The position numbers and the translations under genes are program-made. 64,000 bases of DNA, from NCBI RefSeq assembly GCF_005519465.1, contig NZ_CP027858.1, positions 310,001 through 374,000 of the forward strand, in the 5' to 3' direction. The DNA is from Streptomyces clavuligerus (GTDB lineage Bacteria; Actinomycetota; Actinomycetes; Streptomycetales; Streptomycetaceae). Positions 7,313 through 17,251 of the stretch are shown here, piece after piece; position 1 is the first letter of the stretch; each line of letters starts with the position of its first letter. The notes beneath the pieces were generated by a model. That model was not told the origin of the DNA and did no database searches. It saw only the letters and a program-made list of their open reading frames with translations.

Positions 7313-10300
7313 CCACGACACCTGGCACAAGGACATCACCCGCAACCTCATCGGCTGGGACGAGGTGCTGATCGACCAGCCCCATGTCAAACCCGTCCAA
7401 CTGGCCCAGATCGAGCTCGCCCTGCGGCTGCTGCAACGGCTCGACCCCCGGCGCCCGGCCCGTGACGCCTGGGTGCTGCTCGGCGGCTATCCCTTCGCCC
7501 GTGCGGGCGGGATCACGATCGGGCCGCGGGAGGAGACCATGCTCGCGGCGGCCCGGCACCGGCTGTGGAGGCTGCGCCGCCACCGGGTGTGGGAGCAGTA
7601 TCTGGAGATCTACCGACAGCTGCCGAAGCGGCTGCGGGGCTACCGGATCGAGGAGGGGACCGGTGCCTTCCGACAGGTCGTACCGGCCGTCGCGCCGTGG
7701 CGCTTCGAGAAATACGACGCCGCGCTGGAGGAGATTCCCGGCTTCTCGGTGCACAGGCTGACACTCGCCCCGGCCGGGCGCAGCGTTCTCGTCGACCGCG
7801 GCAGCGCGACAACGGTGACCATCCCCGCCGAGCTGATCGGAGAGCGGGCCCCCGGTCATGCCCTGACCGACGCCACGGGACGGTATCGGGGCCCCCTGAC
7901 CATTCCCCGGGAGCAGCTCGCCGCCACCGCCCGCTGGATGGACGAACGCATCGACGGGAACTGGCTGGAACGGTGGGACAACCTGGAGCTGGCCGTCCGC
8001 GACAAGGACGGTTTCCGCGAGGGGGCCGATCTGCGGCTGGACAGTCTGCTCCATCTGGTCGGCATGGTGGGCGCGGGCAAGTCCACCCTGATGATCCTCA
8101 TCGCGGTCTGGGCCGCCACCCGGGGGGAGCCGGAGGGTTCACAGGCCCTCAGGACCACTCTGGTGGTCGGTGATGTCGCGGAACAGCTCCGGCTGCTCGA
8201 CACCTTCCGGTCCCTCGGGCTGCGGGCCGTACCGGTGCTCGGTCCGACCACCCGGGAGACGCATGTGCAGCGGCTGCACCGCAGGCTCGCCTCCCAGGGG
8301 GAACACCACCTCCTGCGGCACGACGCCACCGGCTTCGACGACCTGAGCACCGTGTGTGTCGTGGACGCCCTCCGCGACGGGTCGGCGGAACCCCTGCGCT
8401 ACGCGGAGGGACCGTGCTCCGGGCTCCATCCCCTGGGCCCGGAGGCCGAGCAGGGCGACGGGCACGGTGCAGGCGGGGCCGACGGGAGGACCGGACCGCA
8501 GGAGGACGCCCCTCCCTCGTACCGCAGGAAGGCCCGGAACGAGCGCCGTGCCACTGCCGCGGAGGGACAGCGGCCCGAAAGCGCGCTCCGGAGGGAGGCA
8601 CACGGCTGCCCGCTGTGGAGCGCCTGTCCCCGGCACGGCGCCGCCCGGGAGCAGGTGGAGGCCGAGATCTGGATCGCCAACCCCTGGAGTCTGGTCTCGA
8701 CCTCCGTGTCCGCCCATCTCAACACGGAGCGGCTGCGGCAGCTCGAACTCGCCTGTCTGCGCTCCGACATCGTCGTCGTGGACGAGGCGGACCAGGTCCA
8801 GATGACCTTCGACCGGATCTTCGCCCCGTCGGCGACCCTGGTCACCCAGGGCCTGTCGGACTCCTGGCTGGACCAGGTCCAGACGAAGAAGATCGACGAA
8901 CTGGCCCAGCAGGGGAGGCTTCAGCTCACCGATCGCGACATCGCGGGCTGGGACGCCGCCCTGAGCACCGTCGTCGACACCACCAACCGGATCTACGCCC
9001 TTCTGATCGCGGACCCCGGCCTGCGCGCCTGGGTGGACATCGACTACTTCAACACCTGGACCCTCCAGGAGAAACTGCTGTCCGAGTGGTTTCCGACCGC
9101 GCGGGCCGCCGACGATCCGGACGGCACCCCCGACGAGCGGCTGCTGTACGAGGACGACGCTCCGGCGGACGACGGGGAGGACGACGAGGCGTTCCCGCGT
9201 TTCCTGCCCGGCGAGGAGCCCTGGGCGGAGCGGCGCGACGAGGTGCGGTCCCTCCTCGACCGGGTACGGGACGACCCGCTGGGGAACGACGGCAGCTACG
9301 GGGGCGATGCCCGGCTGCTGCTGGAGTGTGTGAACGACCTGCTGCACGGTCTGAACGACAAGCAGGTGCACGAGCGGGTCCTGGAGCTGCTGGACCGGCT
9401 GCTCCAGGGGTCGCCCTGTCTCGACGGGCGGGTCCCGCCCCCGCGGCCCCGTGCCCCCGCCGACCCGCCGAAGCCCGCCGACCTCCCGGGCTCGGCGGAG
9501 TGGCACCGGCGTGCGGCGCGCAGGCTGTCGTTCACGCTGCTCCTCTACGCGCTGGAGCGCCGGCTGGACCGGCTGACCCGGCTGTGGCCCCAGGTCGAGG
9601 CGGCACTGCACCTGGACGCCACGGGAAACGAGCTCTCCCGCAAGCCCCCGCTGGACTACGCGCCCCTCATCCCCGAGTCGCCCATGGGCAATGTGCTGGG
9701 CTTCCAGTACCTCGTGGACACGTTCGACCATGCCCCCGACAAGGACGAACCGCTCAGCGGGACGCTGCGGTTCTTCCGCTGCGCGGGCATCGGACGCGAA
9801 CTCCTGCTGGGGCTCCCCCGGCTCGGCAACGGCGGTGGACCGCCGCGCCCGGACGGACCGCGCGTTCTGCTGATGTCCGGCACCAGCTGGGCCGGAACCT
9901 CCACCCGGGCCCATGTGCTCGCCCCGGTCGGCGCGATCCTCAAACCGAACAAGGAGGCCCAGGCCGCCATCCGGCGGACGGTCTTCCGGACCGGCTTCCT
10001 CTACGAACCGGAAAGCTCCGGGAAGGCGCTCAGCCTCTCCGGCAAGCGGCTGGAGGACCGGCCCGCGGCACTGGCCCAGATGGTCCGGAGGCTCGCGGAC
10101 AGCGGCAGACCCGGGCTGGTCAGCCCGCTGGAGGAAGAACTGAAGCAGATCACCGACCCGCAGCGGAACCGGGCGCTGCTGCTGGTCGGCAGCTACCGGG
10201 ACGCGGCGGCGGTGGCCGAGCAGCTCCACGCCATGAAGCGGTGGCGCGGCCGGGTGCGGGTGCTGACCGCCGACGACGCCGAGCTGGACGAGCCACCCCC

Positions 10301-11066
10301 GGCGGCTGCCGAGGACGGCACCACGGTCACCTCCGTGCGCCGCGGTGATCTCGCCTCCTTCGCGCAGGACCCGGAGGCACAGTTGCTGGTGGCCCCCCTG
10401 CTGGCGGTGGAGCGCGGTCACAACATCCTGAACAGGGCGGGCAAGGCCGCCTTCGGAACCGTGTTCTTCCTGGCCCGCCCGCACCCCCGCGCGGACGACC
10501 TGTATCTGTCGGTGTACGCGATCAACGACTGGGCCTGCCGCTTCGTCCGGGACCGCCCCGATGTCCACGGCGGCACCTTCACCCGGCTCGTGGCGGAAGC
10601 CGCAGGGCTGGACGAGGCCGGGCAGGAGTTCCGGCGCAGGGCCCGGGCCGAGTGGCGCCGCCTGGTCTCCCGCCGCTATGTCTACTCCCGGCTGGAGGAG
10701 CACGAGAAGGTCTCCTTCGCCTGGGACCAGTTGGTGACCCTGTGGCAGGTGATCGGTCGTCTGGTCCGGGGCGGGGTGCCCGCACGCGTGGTCTTCGTCG
10801 ACGCGGCCTTCGCTCCCGCCCTCGCCGACGAGCAGGCCGAACGCACCGCTCGGCAGAACCGGTCCGCCACCGGGCAGAACGAGCCCGCGCCCCGGCGAGC
10901 CCGGCGCAAACCGGGTGAACCAGGGTTGCTGCCACGGCTGCGCCTGGTGCTGGAGCCGTACTTCACCGAGCGCACCGGCACCGAGGCGGAGCTGGTGCGC
11001 ACCTTGTACGAGCCCCTGTACGAGGCCCTGGCCTCGATCCGGACCGATCCGCCGCCCCGCCCCTGA
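7305..11066 (+). CDS. DinG-like superfamily 2 helicase of the pPIWI_RE island (Z domain)
   Basis: 1253 aa. An N-terminal ~240-residue domain fits the pPIWI_RE 'Z' domain by position. Walker A GMVGAGKST begins near residue 251. Between Walker A and the DEAD-type box VVDEADQ (~490) there is a Cys set ending in CPLWSAC (C-x5-C) followed by IANPWSLV, the layout of the Fe-S insert and post-insert strand in XPD/DinG helicases. The C-terminal motor half ends with motif VI, LWQVIGRLVRGG. Acidic insertions occur at ~600-630. Such helicases unwind 5'-tailed DNA or RNA-DNA hybrids. The place in the operon argues for unwinding the target of the pPIWI protein. The start ATG overlaps the previous stop. Confidence 0.85.
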   Translation: MRDHDTWHKDITRNLIGWDEVLIDQPHVKPVQLAQIELALRLLQRLDPRRPARDAWVLLGGYPFARAGGITIGPREETMLAAARHRLWRLRRHRVWEQYLEIYRQLPKRLRGYRIEEGTGAFRQVVPAVAPWRFEKYDAALEEIPGFSVHRLTLAPAGRSVLVDRGSATTVTIPAELIGERAPGHALTDATGRYRGPLTIPREQLAATARWMDERIDGNWLERWDNLELAVRDKDGFREGADLRLDSLLHLVGMVGAGKSTLMILIAVWAATRGEPEGSQALRTTLVVGDVAEQLRLLDTFRSLGLRAVPVLGPTTRETHVQRLHRRLASQGEHHLLRHDATGFDDLSTVCVVDALRDGSAEPLRYAEGPCSGLHPLGPEAEQGDGHGAGGADGRTGPQEDAPPSYRRKARNERRATAAEGQRPESALRREAHGCPLWSACPRHGAAREQVEAEIWIANPWSLVSTSVSAHLNTERLRQLELACLRSDIVVVDEADQVQMTFDRIFAPSATLVTQGLSDSWLDQVQTKKIDELAQQGRLQLTDRDIAGWDAALSTVVDTTNRIYALLIADPGLRAWVDIDYFNTWTLQEKLLSEWFPTARAADDPDGTPDERLLYEDDAPADDGEDDEAFPRFLPGEEPWAERRDEVRSLLDRVRDDPLGNDGSYGGDARLLLECVNDLLHGLNDKQVHERVLELLDRLLQGSPCLDGRVPPPRPRAPADPPKPADLPGSAEWHRRAARRLSFTLLLYALERRLDRLTRLWPQVEAALHLDATGNELSRKPPLDYAPLIPESPMGNVLGFQYLVDTFDHAPDKDEPLSGTLRFFRCAGIGRELLLGLPRLGNGGGPPRPDGPRVLLMSGTSWAGTSTRAHVLAPVGAILKPNKEAQAAIRRTVFRTGFLYEPESSGKALSLSGKRLEDRPAALAQMVRRLADSGRPGLVSPLEEELKQITDPQRNRALLLVGSYRDAAAVAEQLHAMKRWRGRVRVLTADDAELDEPPPAAAEDGTTVTSVRRGDLASFAQDPEAQLLVAPLLAVERGHNILNRAGKAAFGTVFFLARPHPRADDLYLSVYAINDWACRFVRDRPDVHGGTFTRLVAEAAGLDEAGQEFRRRARAEWRRLVSRRYVYSRLEEHEKVSFAWDQLVTLWQVIGRLVRGGVPARVVFVDAAFAPALADEQAERTARQNRSATGQNEPAPRRARRKPGEPGLLPRLRLVLEPYFTERTGTEAELVRTLYEPLYEALASIRTDPPPRP

Positions 11067-11126
11067 CCCCCGTACCCGCCCACGGCCGAAACCACCGGCC
11101 GTGCGGACCCGTCCCGAGGAGACGCC

Positions 11127-14100
11127 ATGGGTTTCCAGTACGCCCGCATAGAACGCTCCGCCGTCCGTCCCGTGCCGGAGGCGGGCCCGCTGACGGTCCG
11201 TTACCGTGCCATGGAACGGCCCGAGCGCTGGCACGGGGCCCTGCTCGACCTGGTGAACGCCGGACTCGCCGACGGGGCGACCCCGTGGCGTACCGTCCCC
11301 ACCTGGCGGCTGGAGGGCTCCCTCGACGCTCTCTGCCCGGAGCTCTGCACGCTGCCCCGGCCCACCGGCAAGGAGCCCACCGGACTGGAGCACGACTACT
11401 GGTTCCTCGTCCCCCAGGACATTCCCGACCCCCTGCCGCCCGCGGCCCTGGCGGGCATGCTCCATCTGTGGACGGCGACCCTCCCGAGGGCACCCGCCCC
11501 GCAACGGGTCGCCGACACCTTGCGGGAGCTGCGGAAGGACCCGCCCGTCTGGCACCGGACAGAGGTCGACCTGCTCGGCTGTCCCGTCGGCGAGGGGGGC
11601 ACCGCCCTCCCCCGGCCGTACCAGTACCGGCTGACCACGGACTGGCTCGCGCGGCAGATCGAGCAACTGCCGCCGTACGAATCGGGCACGGGGCCGCTGC
11701 ACTTCCACGCCGTGCCCCGGGGCCGTGCCGACCGGGGGGCGGAACTGATGTCACAGCCCCTGCGGCACGAGGACAAGGGAAAGGTGTGGTGGTGGTCGGT
11801 GGTGATCCGGCTGGCGCTGCACACCGTTCCCTTCGACCCGCTGCCCCGGGTCCATCTCTCCTTCGGGGTACGGCGCTGGGTGACCCATCCGTCGCGGAAG
11901 ACGGGCAGGCTGTACCTTCCGCCCGGGCAGCGCACCTCCGTCTATCTCCGCTGCCCCGTGCCCTGGCTCCCGGGTGCCCCGCACACCGGCCGCCACACGG
12001 TCGCCCGGCTGGAGTGGTCCAGGAGCAGGGGCACCCACGTCTGGCACGAGAACGACCCCGCCGGACTGCTCCGGCCGCTCGCGCTGAACCAGCAGTCGCC
12101 GCTGCCCACGCCGGAGGAGCTGCTCACCGACCCGCTCGCGTATCTGGGTGAGGGAGCGGGGGTGCGCGCCGCTGTCGTGCACCGTGCCGCCATGGGGACC
12201 CACGGGGTGGAACGCGGCTTCATGTCCCATCAGCGCTCCCAGCTCTTCGCCTGGGCGTGCCAGGCGCTCCCGCCGCAGCTCCGCCCCCTGCCCGCGCTGG
12301 ACCGGAGCACCATCGGCGATCACCTTCCGCTCAACCCCCGGCCCAAGCCGAAGAGCCCCGGTGAGGCACGCGTGGTGGAGGAGCGGCGGCTCGCGCTCGC
12401 CTCCGCACTGCGCTTCCTGGCCGATGAGGGCTACGGGGACGACCCGGCGGACAGCGCGGGGCCTCCGGTGTTCACGGCGCGGCTGGTGTGGACGACTGCC
12501 CGGATGCGGCAGGAGGCCGTCGACGCGCTGACCGTCCTGCTCGGCCTCAAGGGGGGCGGTGGGGCCCCGGGCGCCGCCGACCGCTCCGGCTCCGAACCGC
12601 CGGCCGTCACCGCCGACCGCGACGCCGAGGCCGGATACGACACCGCCGTCCCGGGCAACGCCACCGTCCTGGAGTGGCAGACACCGGAACTGACGGTCCG
12701 GCTGCGCTGTCTCCCGTCGGGAGGGCTGGGGGACGGTCTCACCCTGGACAGCGGCCGTACCGCGGCGGAATCCTTCGTCAACGGCGTCCTCGACCGCAGG
12801 CGCGCCGTCGCACGGTGGCTCGCGGACGACGGGGCCCTGCCGGACCGTCCGTCTCTCGCCCTCGTCGAGGTCGACCAGGGCGTCTTCACTCCGGAGCACG
12901 CCGACCCCAAGTACGCCCTGCGACTCGGCGGCGCGGACGCCGGGGTGGTGACCCAGTTCGTGCGGGTCCCCCGCAAGGGCCGTGAGAAGAGCGGCGCGGC
13001 GTACAACACCGAGAAGGACGCGGCGCACCGTGCCCGCATGGGCTGGCTCGACGGGTTCCGGCAGCTCGGAGTGCGGGTGTTGCCCGAGCATTCGCTCGGC
13101 GAGCGGCTGCCGCCGGGACTGCGGTACGCCGCCGTCTGGGCGGTGAAGCGCCGCCGTGACGGACCGACCCGTACCGGTCTGACCCATCCGCTGCCGGTGG
13201 CGCTGCTCATGACTCCCGAGGGAGACGGCAGCGGACGGGCGCGGGTGCACGGCTGGGACCTGGAGAAGGCCGACTGGGTGCCCTATCCGGCCATGCTGGC
13301 CCGGCTCACCCGCAGCGCGGCGCTGGACTGTCTGCGGGAGCTCGCCCGGTCCGTCCCCGGGGCCGGGCGGGAGACGGGGCCCGGGGGGACGGGGCCCGGG
13401 GAGGAAGCCGCCGCGGCGGAGGCCGACGTCCACGCCCCGGACAGCGGTACGGACGCCCCAGGGCCGAGGGAGAACGGCGGCGGACCCCGCGGGGCCTGGC
13501 TCCGCGAGGAGCAGCGCAGAGCGGTGGAGGGCTTTCTCCAGCACGTGCTCCCGACGCTGTGCTCCGCTCCGACGGTGCTGTTCGCCCATGCCCAGAATCT
13601 GCGTTCGCTGTGGACCTGGCTCCAGGACGGCCGGGTCCGCCGTGATCTGCTCAGGTCCGGTCAGGCCCCGGCCTCGGGGCTCGACCCCGATCTGCGGCTG
13701 GTACGCATCCGTGACGAGGGCGGCGACGCGCGGGAGACCCCTTCGTGGTGGGGGATCGAGAACCCCAACGGGGTCAACGGGCTCGGGGCCGGTCTGTGGG
13801 GTCCCGACCCGGTGGCGGTCCCCGAGGACGGTGACGCACGGGTCTTCTACAGCACCACGGAGAAGGCTTCGCAGTTCACGGGGAGCGCCGTCCAGGCGGA
13901 CAAGCTCGCTCCGCGCCCCCTCTCCCAGGGGCCGCGGAAGGGCGAGCTGACCCTCGACACCGGGGTGCCCGCCTGGAATCCTCATCTGTCCGAGATCACT
14001 GTGCTCGGGTGCCATCGTGAGGACGGCGACGAGCCCGCCGCCTACGCTCTGCTCGCGCACCAGCTGCGGCAGGCGGCGGACTACCAGGACGCGCTCGCCA

Positions 14101-14201
14101 AGCCGCTCCCCCTCCATCTCGCGGAGAGGGCCGAGGAGTACGTTCTGCCTCTGCCGCCCCGGTCCGGGCCGGACACCGCCGACAGCACCGGGAGCGCTTG
14201 A
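11127..14201 (+). CDS. pPIWI_RE protein (prokaryotic PIWI/Argonaute relative)
   Basis: 1024 aa. The C-terminal half is the PIWI-type RNase H fold of the pPIWI_RE family. Recognisable conserved segments are LVEVDQGVF with DPKYALRLG and VVTQFV (~579-615), VRIRDEGGDARETPSWWG (~858), RVFYSTTEK (~904), WNPHLSEITVLG, and the final Tyr/Asp/Leu-rich helix ending LAERAEEYVLPL. The N-terminal ~400 residues fit the pPIWI_RE module (X) domain. These proteins lack a PAZ domain and are named for conserved Arg and Glu residues; they were proposed to bind nucleic-acid guides or R-loops. A Gly/Glu-rich low-complexity linker (~750-790) precedes the last block. A GAGGAG ribosome site sits before the ATG. It is last in the operon, 60 bp after the helicase. 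Confidence 0.85.
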   Translation: MGFQYARIERSAVRPVPEAGPLTVRYRAMERPERWHGALLDLVNAGLADGATPWRTVPTWRLEGSLDALCPELCTLPRPTGKEPTGLEHDYWFLVPQDIPDPLPPAALAGMLHLWTATLPRAPAPQRVADTLRELRKDPPVWHRTEVDLLGCPVGEGGTALPRPYQYRLTTDWLARQIEQLPPYESGTGPLHFHAVPRGRADRGAELMSQPLRHEDKGKVWWWSVVIRLALHTVPFDPLPRVHLSFGVRRWVTHPSRKTGRLYLPPGQRTSVYLRCPVPWLPGAPHTGRHTVARLEWSRSRGTHVWHENDPAGLLRPLALNQQSPLPTPEELLTDPLAYLGEGAGVRAAVVHRAAMGTHGVERGFMSHQRSQLFAWACQALPPQLRPLPALDRSTIGDHLPLNPRPKPKSPGEARVVEERRLALASALRFLADEGYGDDPADSAGPPVFTARLVWTTARMRQEAVDALTVLLGLKGGGGAPGAADRSGSEPPAVTADRDAEAGYDTAVPGNATVLEWQTPELTVRLRCLPSGGLGDGLTLDSGRTAAESFVNGVLDRRRAVARWLADDGALPDRPSLALVEVDQGVFTPEHADPKYALRLGGADAGVVTQFVRVPRKGREKSGAAYNTEKDAAHRARMGWLDGFRQLGVRVLPEHSLGERLPPGLRYAAVWAVKRRRDGPTRTGLTHPLPVALLMTPEGDGSGRARVHGWDLEKADWVPYPAMLARLTRSAALDCLRELARSVPGAGRETGPGGTGPGEEAAAAEADVHAPDSGTDAPGPRENGGGPRGAWLREEQRRAVEGFLQHVLPTLCSAPTVLFAHAQNLRSLWTWLQDGRVRRDLLRSGQAPASGLDPDLRLVRIRDEGGDARETPSWWGIENPNGVNGLGAGLWGPDPVAVPEDGDARVFYSTTEKASQFTGSAVQADKLAPRPLSQGPRKGELTLDTGVPAWNPHLSEITVLGCHREDGDEPAAYALLAHQLRQAADYQDALAKPLPLHLAERAEEYVLPLPPRSGPDTADSTGSA

Positions 14202-14243
14202 CATGGCCGGGGCCGGGGCCGGGCAGCTCCGGCCCCGGATCCG

Positions 14244-16955
14244 TCACGGCCTGTGCCGCTCCCGTTCCACCGCCGCATCGGGGTCGTGCTCGCCCAGCCC
14301 CCTCAACAGGAAACGGGCCTTCTCCACCGCCGCCGATGCTTCGTGGGGCCGGTTCGCCCCGTTCAGCGCCTCACCGAGCCAGACCAGCGCCCGCACCTCC
14401 CGGCTCCGGTAAGCCAGTGTCCGGTAGAGGCCGTGGGAGTGCCGGAAGTCCTCGACTGCGGCCTCGTACTCCTCCCGGGCCACCCTGATCCGCCCCAGGC
14501 TGAACAGCGCGTACGCCCGGCCGTTGAGATCATCCGTGCGGTCCAGCACCGCGAGCGAACGGAGGCAGTACTCAAGAGCCTCGTCATAACGCCCGAGGTC
14601 GTAGTGGACGTTACCGACCCCGTTCAGGGCGGCTCCCCGCCCCAACGGGTCGCCCAACTGCTCGAAGGCGGCCAGCGCTCCGGCGAAGTTCTGGTGGGCC
14701 TCGACGGTCGCACCGCTCCCCCGCAGCACGACGCCGAGGGCGTGCCGGCCCAGCGCCGCGCCGGAGGTGTCGCCGTCCTCCTCGCTCACCCGCACCGCGC
14801 TCCGCAGCGCGCGGACGGCCAGTGCCGGATTCTGCAGTCCCTGATGGGTTCCGGCGAGCATCCGGTAGATCATGCCCACGTCCGCGGTGTCGGCCACCCG
14901 CTCCGCGGCCGTCAAGGCGGGTGTCAGCAGGTCGAGTGCGTCCAGATAACGGTGGGTGCGCCACTGGAAGGTCACCAGTGTCATCGGGAGCAGCCAGGTG
15001 TAGCGGTCGAGTCCGTGCTCCCGCGCCAGTCCCACCGCGGCCACGAGTGTGGGGTACTCGGTCTCGAACCAGCGCATCGCGTTCGGCGCGCTGCCCGGCG
15101 TGACCACCTCGACCCCCTGCGGTTCGCCGATGGGGAGCCTCCGGTCCGGGTCGAGGACGCGGTCGCAGGCCCGGGCGTTGTGCAGCAGGAAGTACAGCAC
15201 CCGTTCCACGACCGCGGCGCGCTCGGCCTCGCTCCGCCGGTTCGCCAGCCCGCCCGCGTAGAGACGGATCACGTCGTGCAGGAAGTAGCGGTCCTCCTCC
15301 ATCTCGGCCACCAGGTTCATCCCGGTCAGGCTGTCGAGTGCCTCACTGAGCCCGCTCCTGTTGTCCGGTTCGAGTGATCGCACGGCCTGCCAGCTGAATG
15401 TCGGCCCCGGGTGGACCGCGAGCTGCCAGAGAAGCCGTGCGGCGGGCGCCGGCAACTGCCGGTGGGAGAGTTCGAGGGAGAGTCTGACGCTCTCGCTCTG
15501 CGAGGCGAGATCCAGGGAGCGCAGCCGGGTGTTCTCCTGCCGCAGCTCGCGCACGATGCCCGCGACGTCCCGGGCCGGGTGGTGCGCGATCCGCGCGGCC
15601 ACGACGCACAGGGCGAGGGGCAGACCGCCGCAGTGGTCGACCAGGTCGGGGAGGAACGGCAGAGCCGTACGGGTACGGTCCTCGCCGAGTCTGATCCGCA
15701 GCAGTTCGGCGGACTCCCCGTCGTCCAGCGGAAGAAGGTCGACCAGACCTGCCGATTCCCGGACACCCAGCCCGTGCAGTTTCCGACGGCTGGTGATGAT
15801 CGCCGCACTGGCCCCGGGCGCGGGGAGCAGGGGACGTACATGGTCCTCGTCCCGGGCGTTGTCCAGGACCAGCAGCACCGCGCGGTTCGCGAGCGCGTTC
15901 CGGTACGCGGAGGCCATGCCGTCATCCGTGGGTGTCGCCGGGGAGACGCCCAGGTCGTTCAGGATTCTGACCAGAATGCGCGCATGGGGCTCCGGTTCCC
16001 CCGGGGAGTACCCATGGAGATCGACATAGAGGACGCCGTCCGGGAAGTGCCGCATGACCAGTTCGGCCGTCCGCACGGCGAGAAAGGTCTTGCCCACCCC
16101 CGGCATTCCTCCGACCGCGGCCACCCTGGTCTCACGGGTCAGCCCCAGGACGATCTCCCTGAGCTGTTCGAGTTCGGCCCGGCGGCCGATCAGCACCCCT
16201 GGCTGTGCGGGGAGTTGACGGTGCTTCGCAGGAAACGGAGCAGGTGCGGAGCTGACCGTGACCCGGTCCGGGCCCTCGGCCGTCGTCCGGGAGAGGAGCA
16301 GATGAGTGGCGGACCGGCCGGTCCCGCGTTCCCAGCGGGTGAGCAGCGGACCGATCCGGTCGTCCCGGCCGAGTCCGCGCAGGGCACGTACGTTGAGCGC
16401 GAGCAGCGGCTCGCTCTCCGGCCACTGCTCCAGTGCCTGGGCAGCGCGCTCGTACGCTCGCTCTGTCTCCCCGCAGTCGAGTTCGGCGAGCACACAGGCG
16501 GCCGTGGCTTCCCGCAGCGTCTCGCTGATTTCTTCCCTTTTCCGTTGAAAGCCCTCGCCGGGCAGACCCTCCAGGGGTGTTCCCCGTACTTCTCCGAGGG
16601 CGGACCGGAGGGCCTTGAGCCGTTCCGCCGCACTCTTCGCAGCGTCCGCCGCGCGCAGGGATTCCTGGAAGCGGATGCAGTCCACGCTCTGCGGAACCAC
16701 CTGGATCTGGCAGTAGCCGCGTTCGTTGCGCTGGAAGATCCCGGGCACAGACTGCCTTAATTGGTGGAAGCATTGACGAATTCGATTGGAGTTCGATTCC
16801 TCGCCGGGCCACAGGCAGTGCGCGACGATGGAATGCGGAGCACGATGACCGGGCGCCAGGAGCAGCACGGCCAGCAGGTGAAGGGGCTTGGAGGCCACCG
16901 GAACCGGAAGGCCCGATTGAAGTACCGCCACCGGACCCAGCACACGAAATTCCAT
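14244..16955 (-). CDS. SARP/AfsR-type regulator (OmpR-like HTH, BTAD, NB-ARC, TPR)
   Basis: 903 aa. Residues 1-90 are the OmpR-like winged helix of SARPs (MEFRVLGPVAVLQSG start, LLLAPGHR, CHWxPGE-like turn), followed by the bacterial transcriptional activation domain (to ~240). An NB-ARC ATPase has P-loop GGMPGVGKT (Lys289), VLLVLDNARD as Walker B, and GGLPLAL. TPR repeats make up the last ~280 residues. The ATG at 16955 was chosen for its AAGGAG ribosome site 9 nt upstream. Codon 66 (16758-16760) is TTA, so full-length protein needs the bldA tRNA. It likely activates a secondary-metabolite or local gene set. Its first ~220 bp are visibly less GC-rich than the rest. Confidence 0.92.
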   Translation of the reverse strand: MEFRVLGPVAVLQSGLPVPVASKPLHLLAVLLLAPGHRAPHSIVAHCLWPGEESNSNRIRQCFHQLRQSVPGIFQRNERGYCQIQVVPQSVDCIRFQESLRAADAAKSAAERLKALRSALGEVRGTPLEGLPGEGFQRKREEISETLREATAACVLAELDCGETERAYERAAQALEQWPESEPLLALNVRALRGLGRDDRIGPLLTRWERGTGRSATHLLLSRTTAEGPDRVTVSSAPAPFPAKHRQLPAQPGVLIGRRAELEQLREIVLGLTRETRVAAVGGMPGVGKTFLAVRTAELVMRHFPDGVLYVDLHGYSPGEPEPHARILVRILNDLGVSPATPTDDGMASAYRNALANRAVLLVLDNARDEDHVRPLLPAPGASAAIITSRRKLHGLGVRESAGLVDLLPLDDGESAELLRIRLGEDRTRTALPFLPDLVDHCGGLPLALCVVAARIAHHPARDVAGIVRELRQENTRLRSLDLASQSESVRLSLELSHRQLPAPAARLLWQLAVHPGPTFSWQAVRSLEPDNRSGLSEALDSLTGMNLVAEMEEDRYFLHDVIRLYAGGLANRRSEAERAAVVERVLYFLLHNARACDRVLDPDRRLPIGEPQGVEVVTPGSAPNAMRWFETEYPTLVAAVGLAREHGLDRYTWLLPMTLVTFQWRTHRYLDALDLLTPALTAAERVADTADVGMIYRMLAGTHQGLQNPALAVRALRSAVRVSEEDGDTSGAALGRHALGVVLRGSGATVEAHQNFAGALAAFEQLGDPLGRGAALNGVGNVHYDLGRYDEALEYCLRSLAVLDRTDDLNGRAYALFSLGRIRVAREEYEAAVEDFRHSHGLYRTLAYRSREVRALVWLGEALNGANRPHEASAAVEKARFLLRGLGEHDPDAAVERERHRP

Positions 16956-17050
16956 GCCGATCAGCTCCTTGCCGTTCATTGCGGCGGTACGCCGCGGCCC
17001 TCGATGTCGATGACAACGACAGACCATGCCAGAGAGTGGCGGAGAGCCAA

Positions 17051-17068
17051 TAACGTTCAACTAACGTT
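17051..17068. promoter_or_regulatory. SARP-type direct repeat TAACGTT-N4-TAACGTT
   Basis: Two identical heptamers, TAACGTT at 17051-17057 and 17062-17068, are 11 bp apart (one helical turn), the geometry of SARP binding sites. On the plus strand GGCAAT follows 8 bp after the second repeat, as in SARP-dependent promoters. The site lies between the divergent SARP gene and the small gene at 17252, so autoregulation and activation of the small gene are both possible. A related AACGTT occurs at 17662-17667. Confidence 0.45.
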
Positions 17069-17251
17069 TCCTGTTTGGCAATTCACGGGCGATCTGCCAA
17101 TCTTCCAACACCTCCCCCACTGATCCAGCCGGCCGCCGGACCCGCCGAGGCATCCTCCCGGACCGGCGGGAAGCGATCCCGGCGACAGCGGATCGCACGG
17201 CCGGACATCGGGGCGGGCATCAAGGATTCACCCACTCATAAGGAGCGGTCC

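Noticed and set aside
8139..11708. Very long minus-strand frame opposite the helicase and PIWI genes
   Set aside because: Antisense shadow; no motifs, no ribosome site, and the plus strand is clearly coding.
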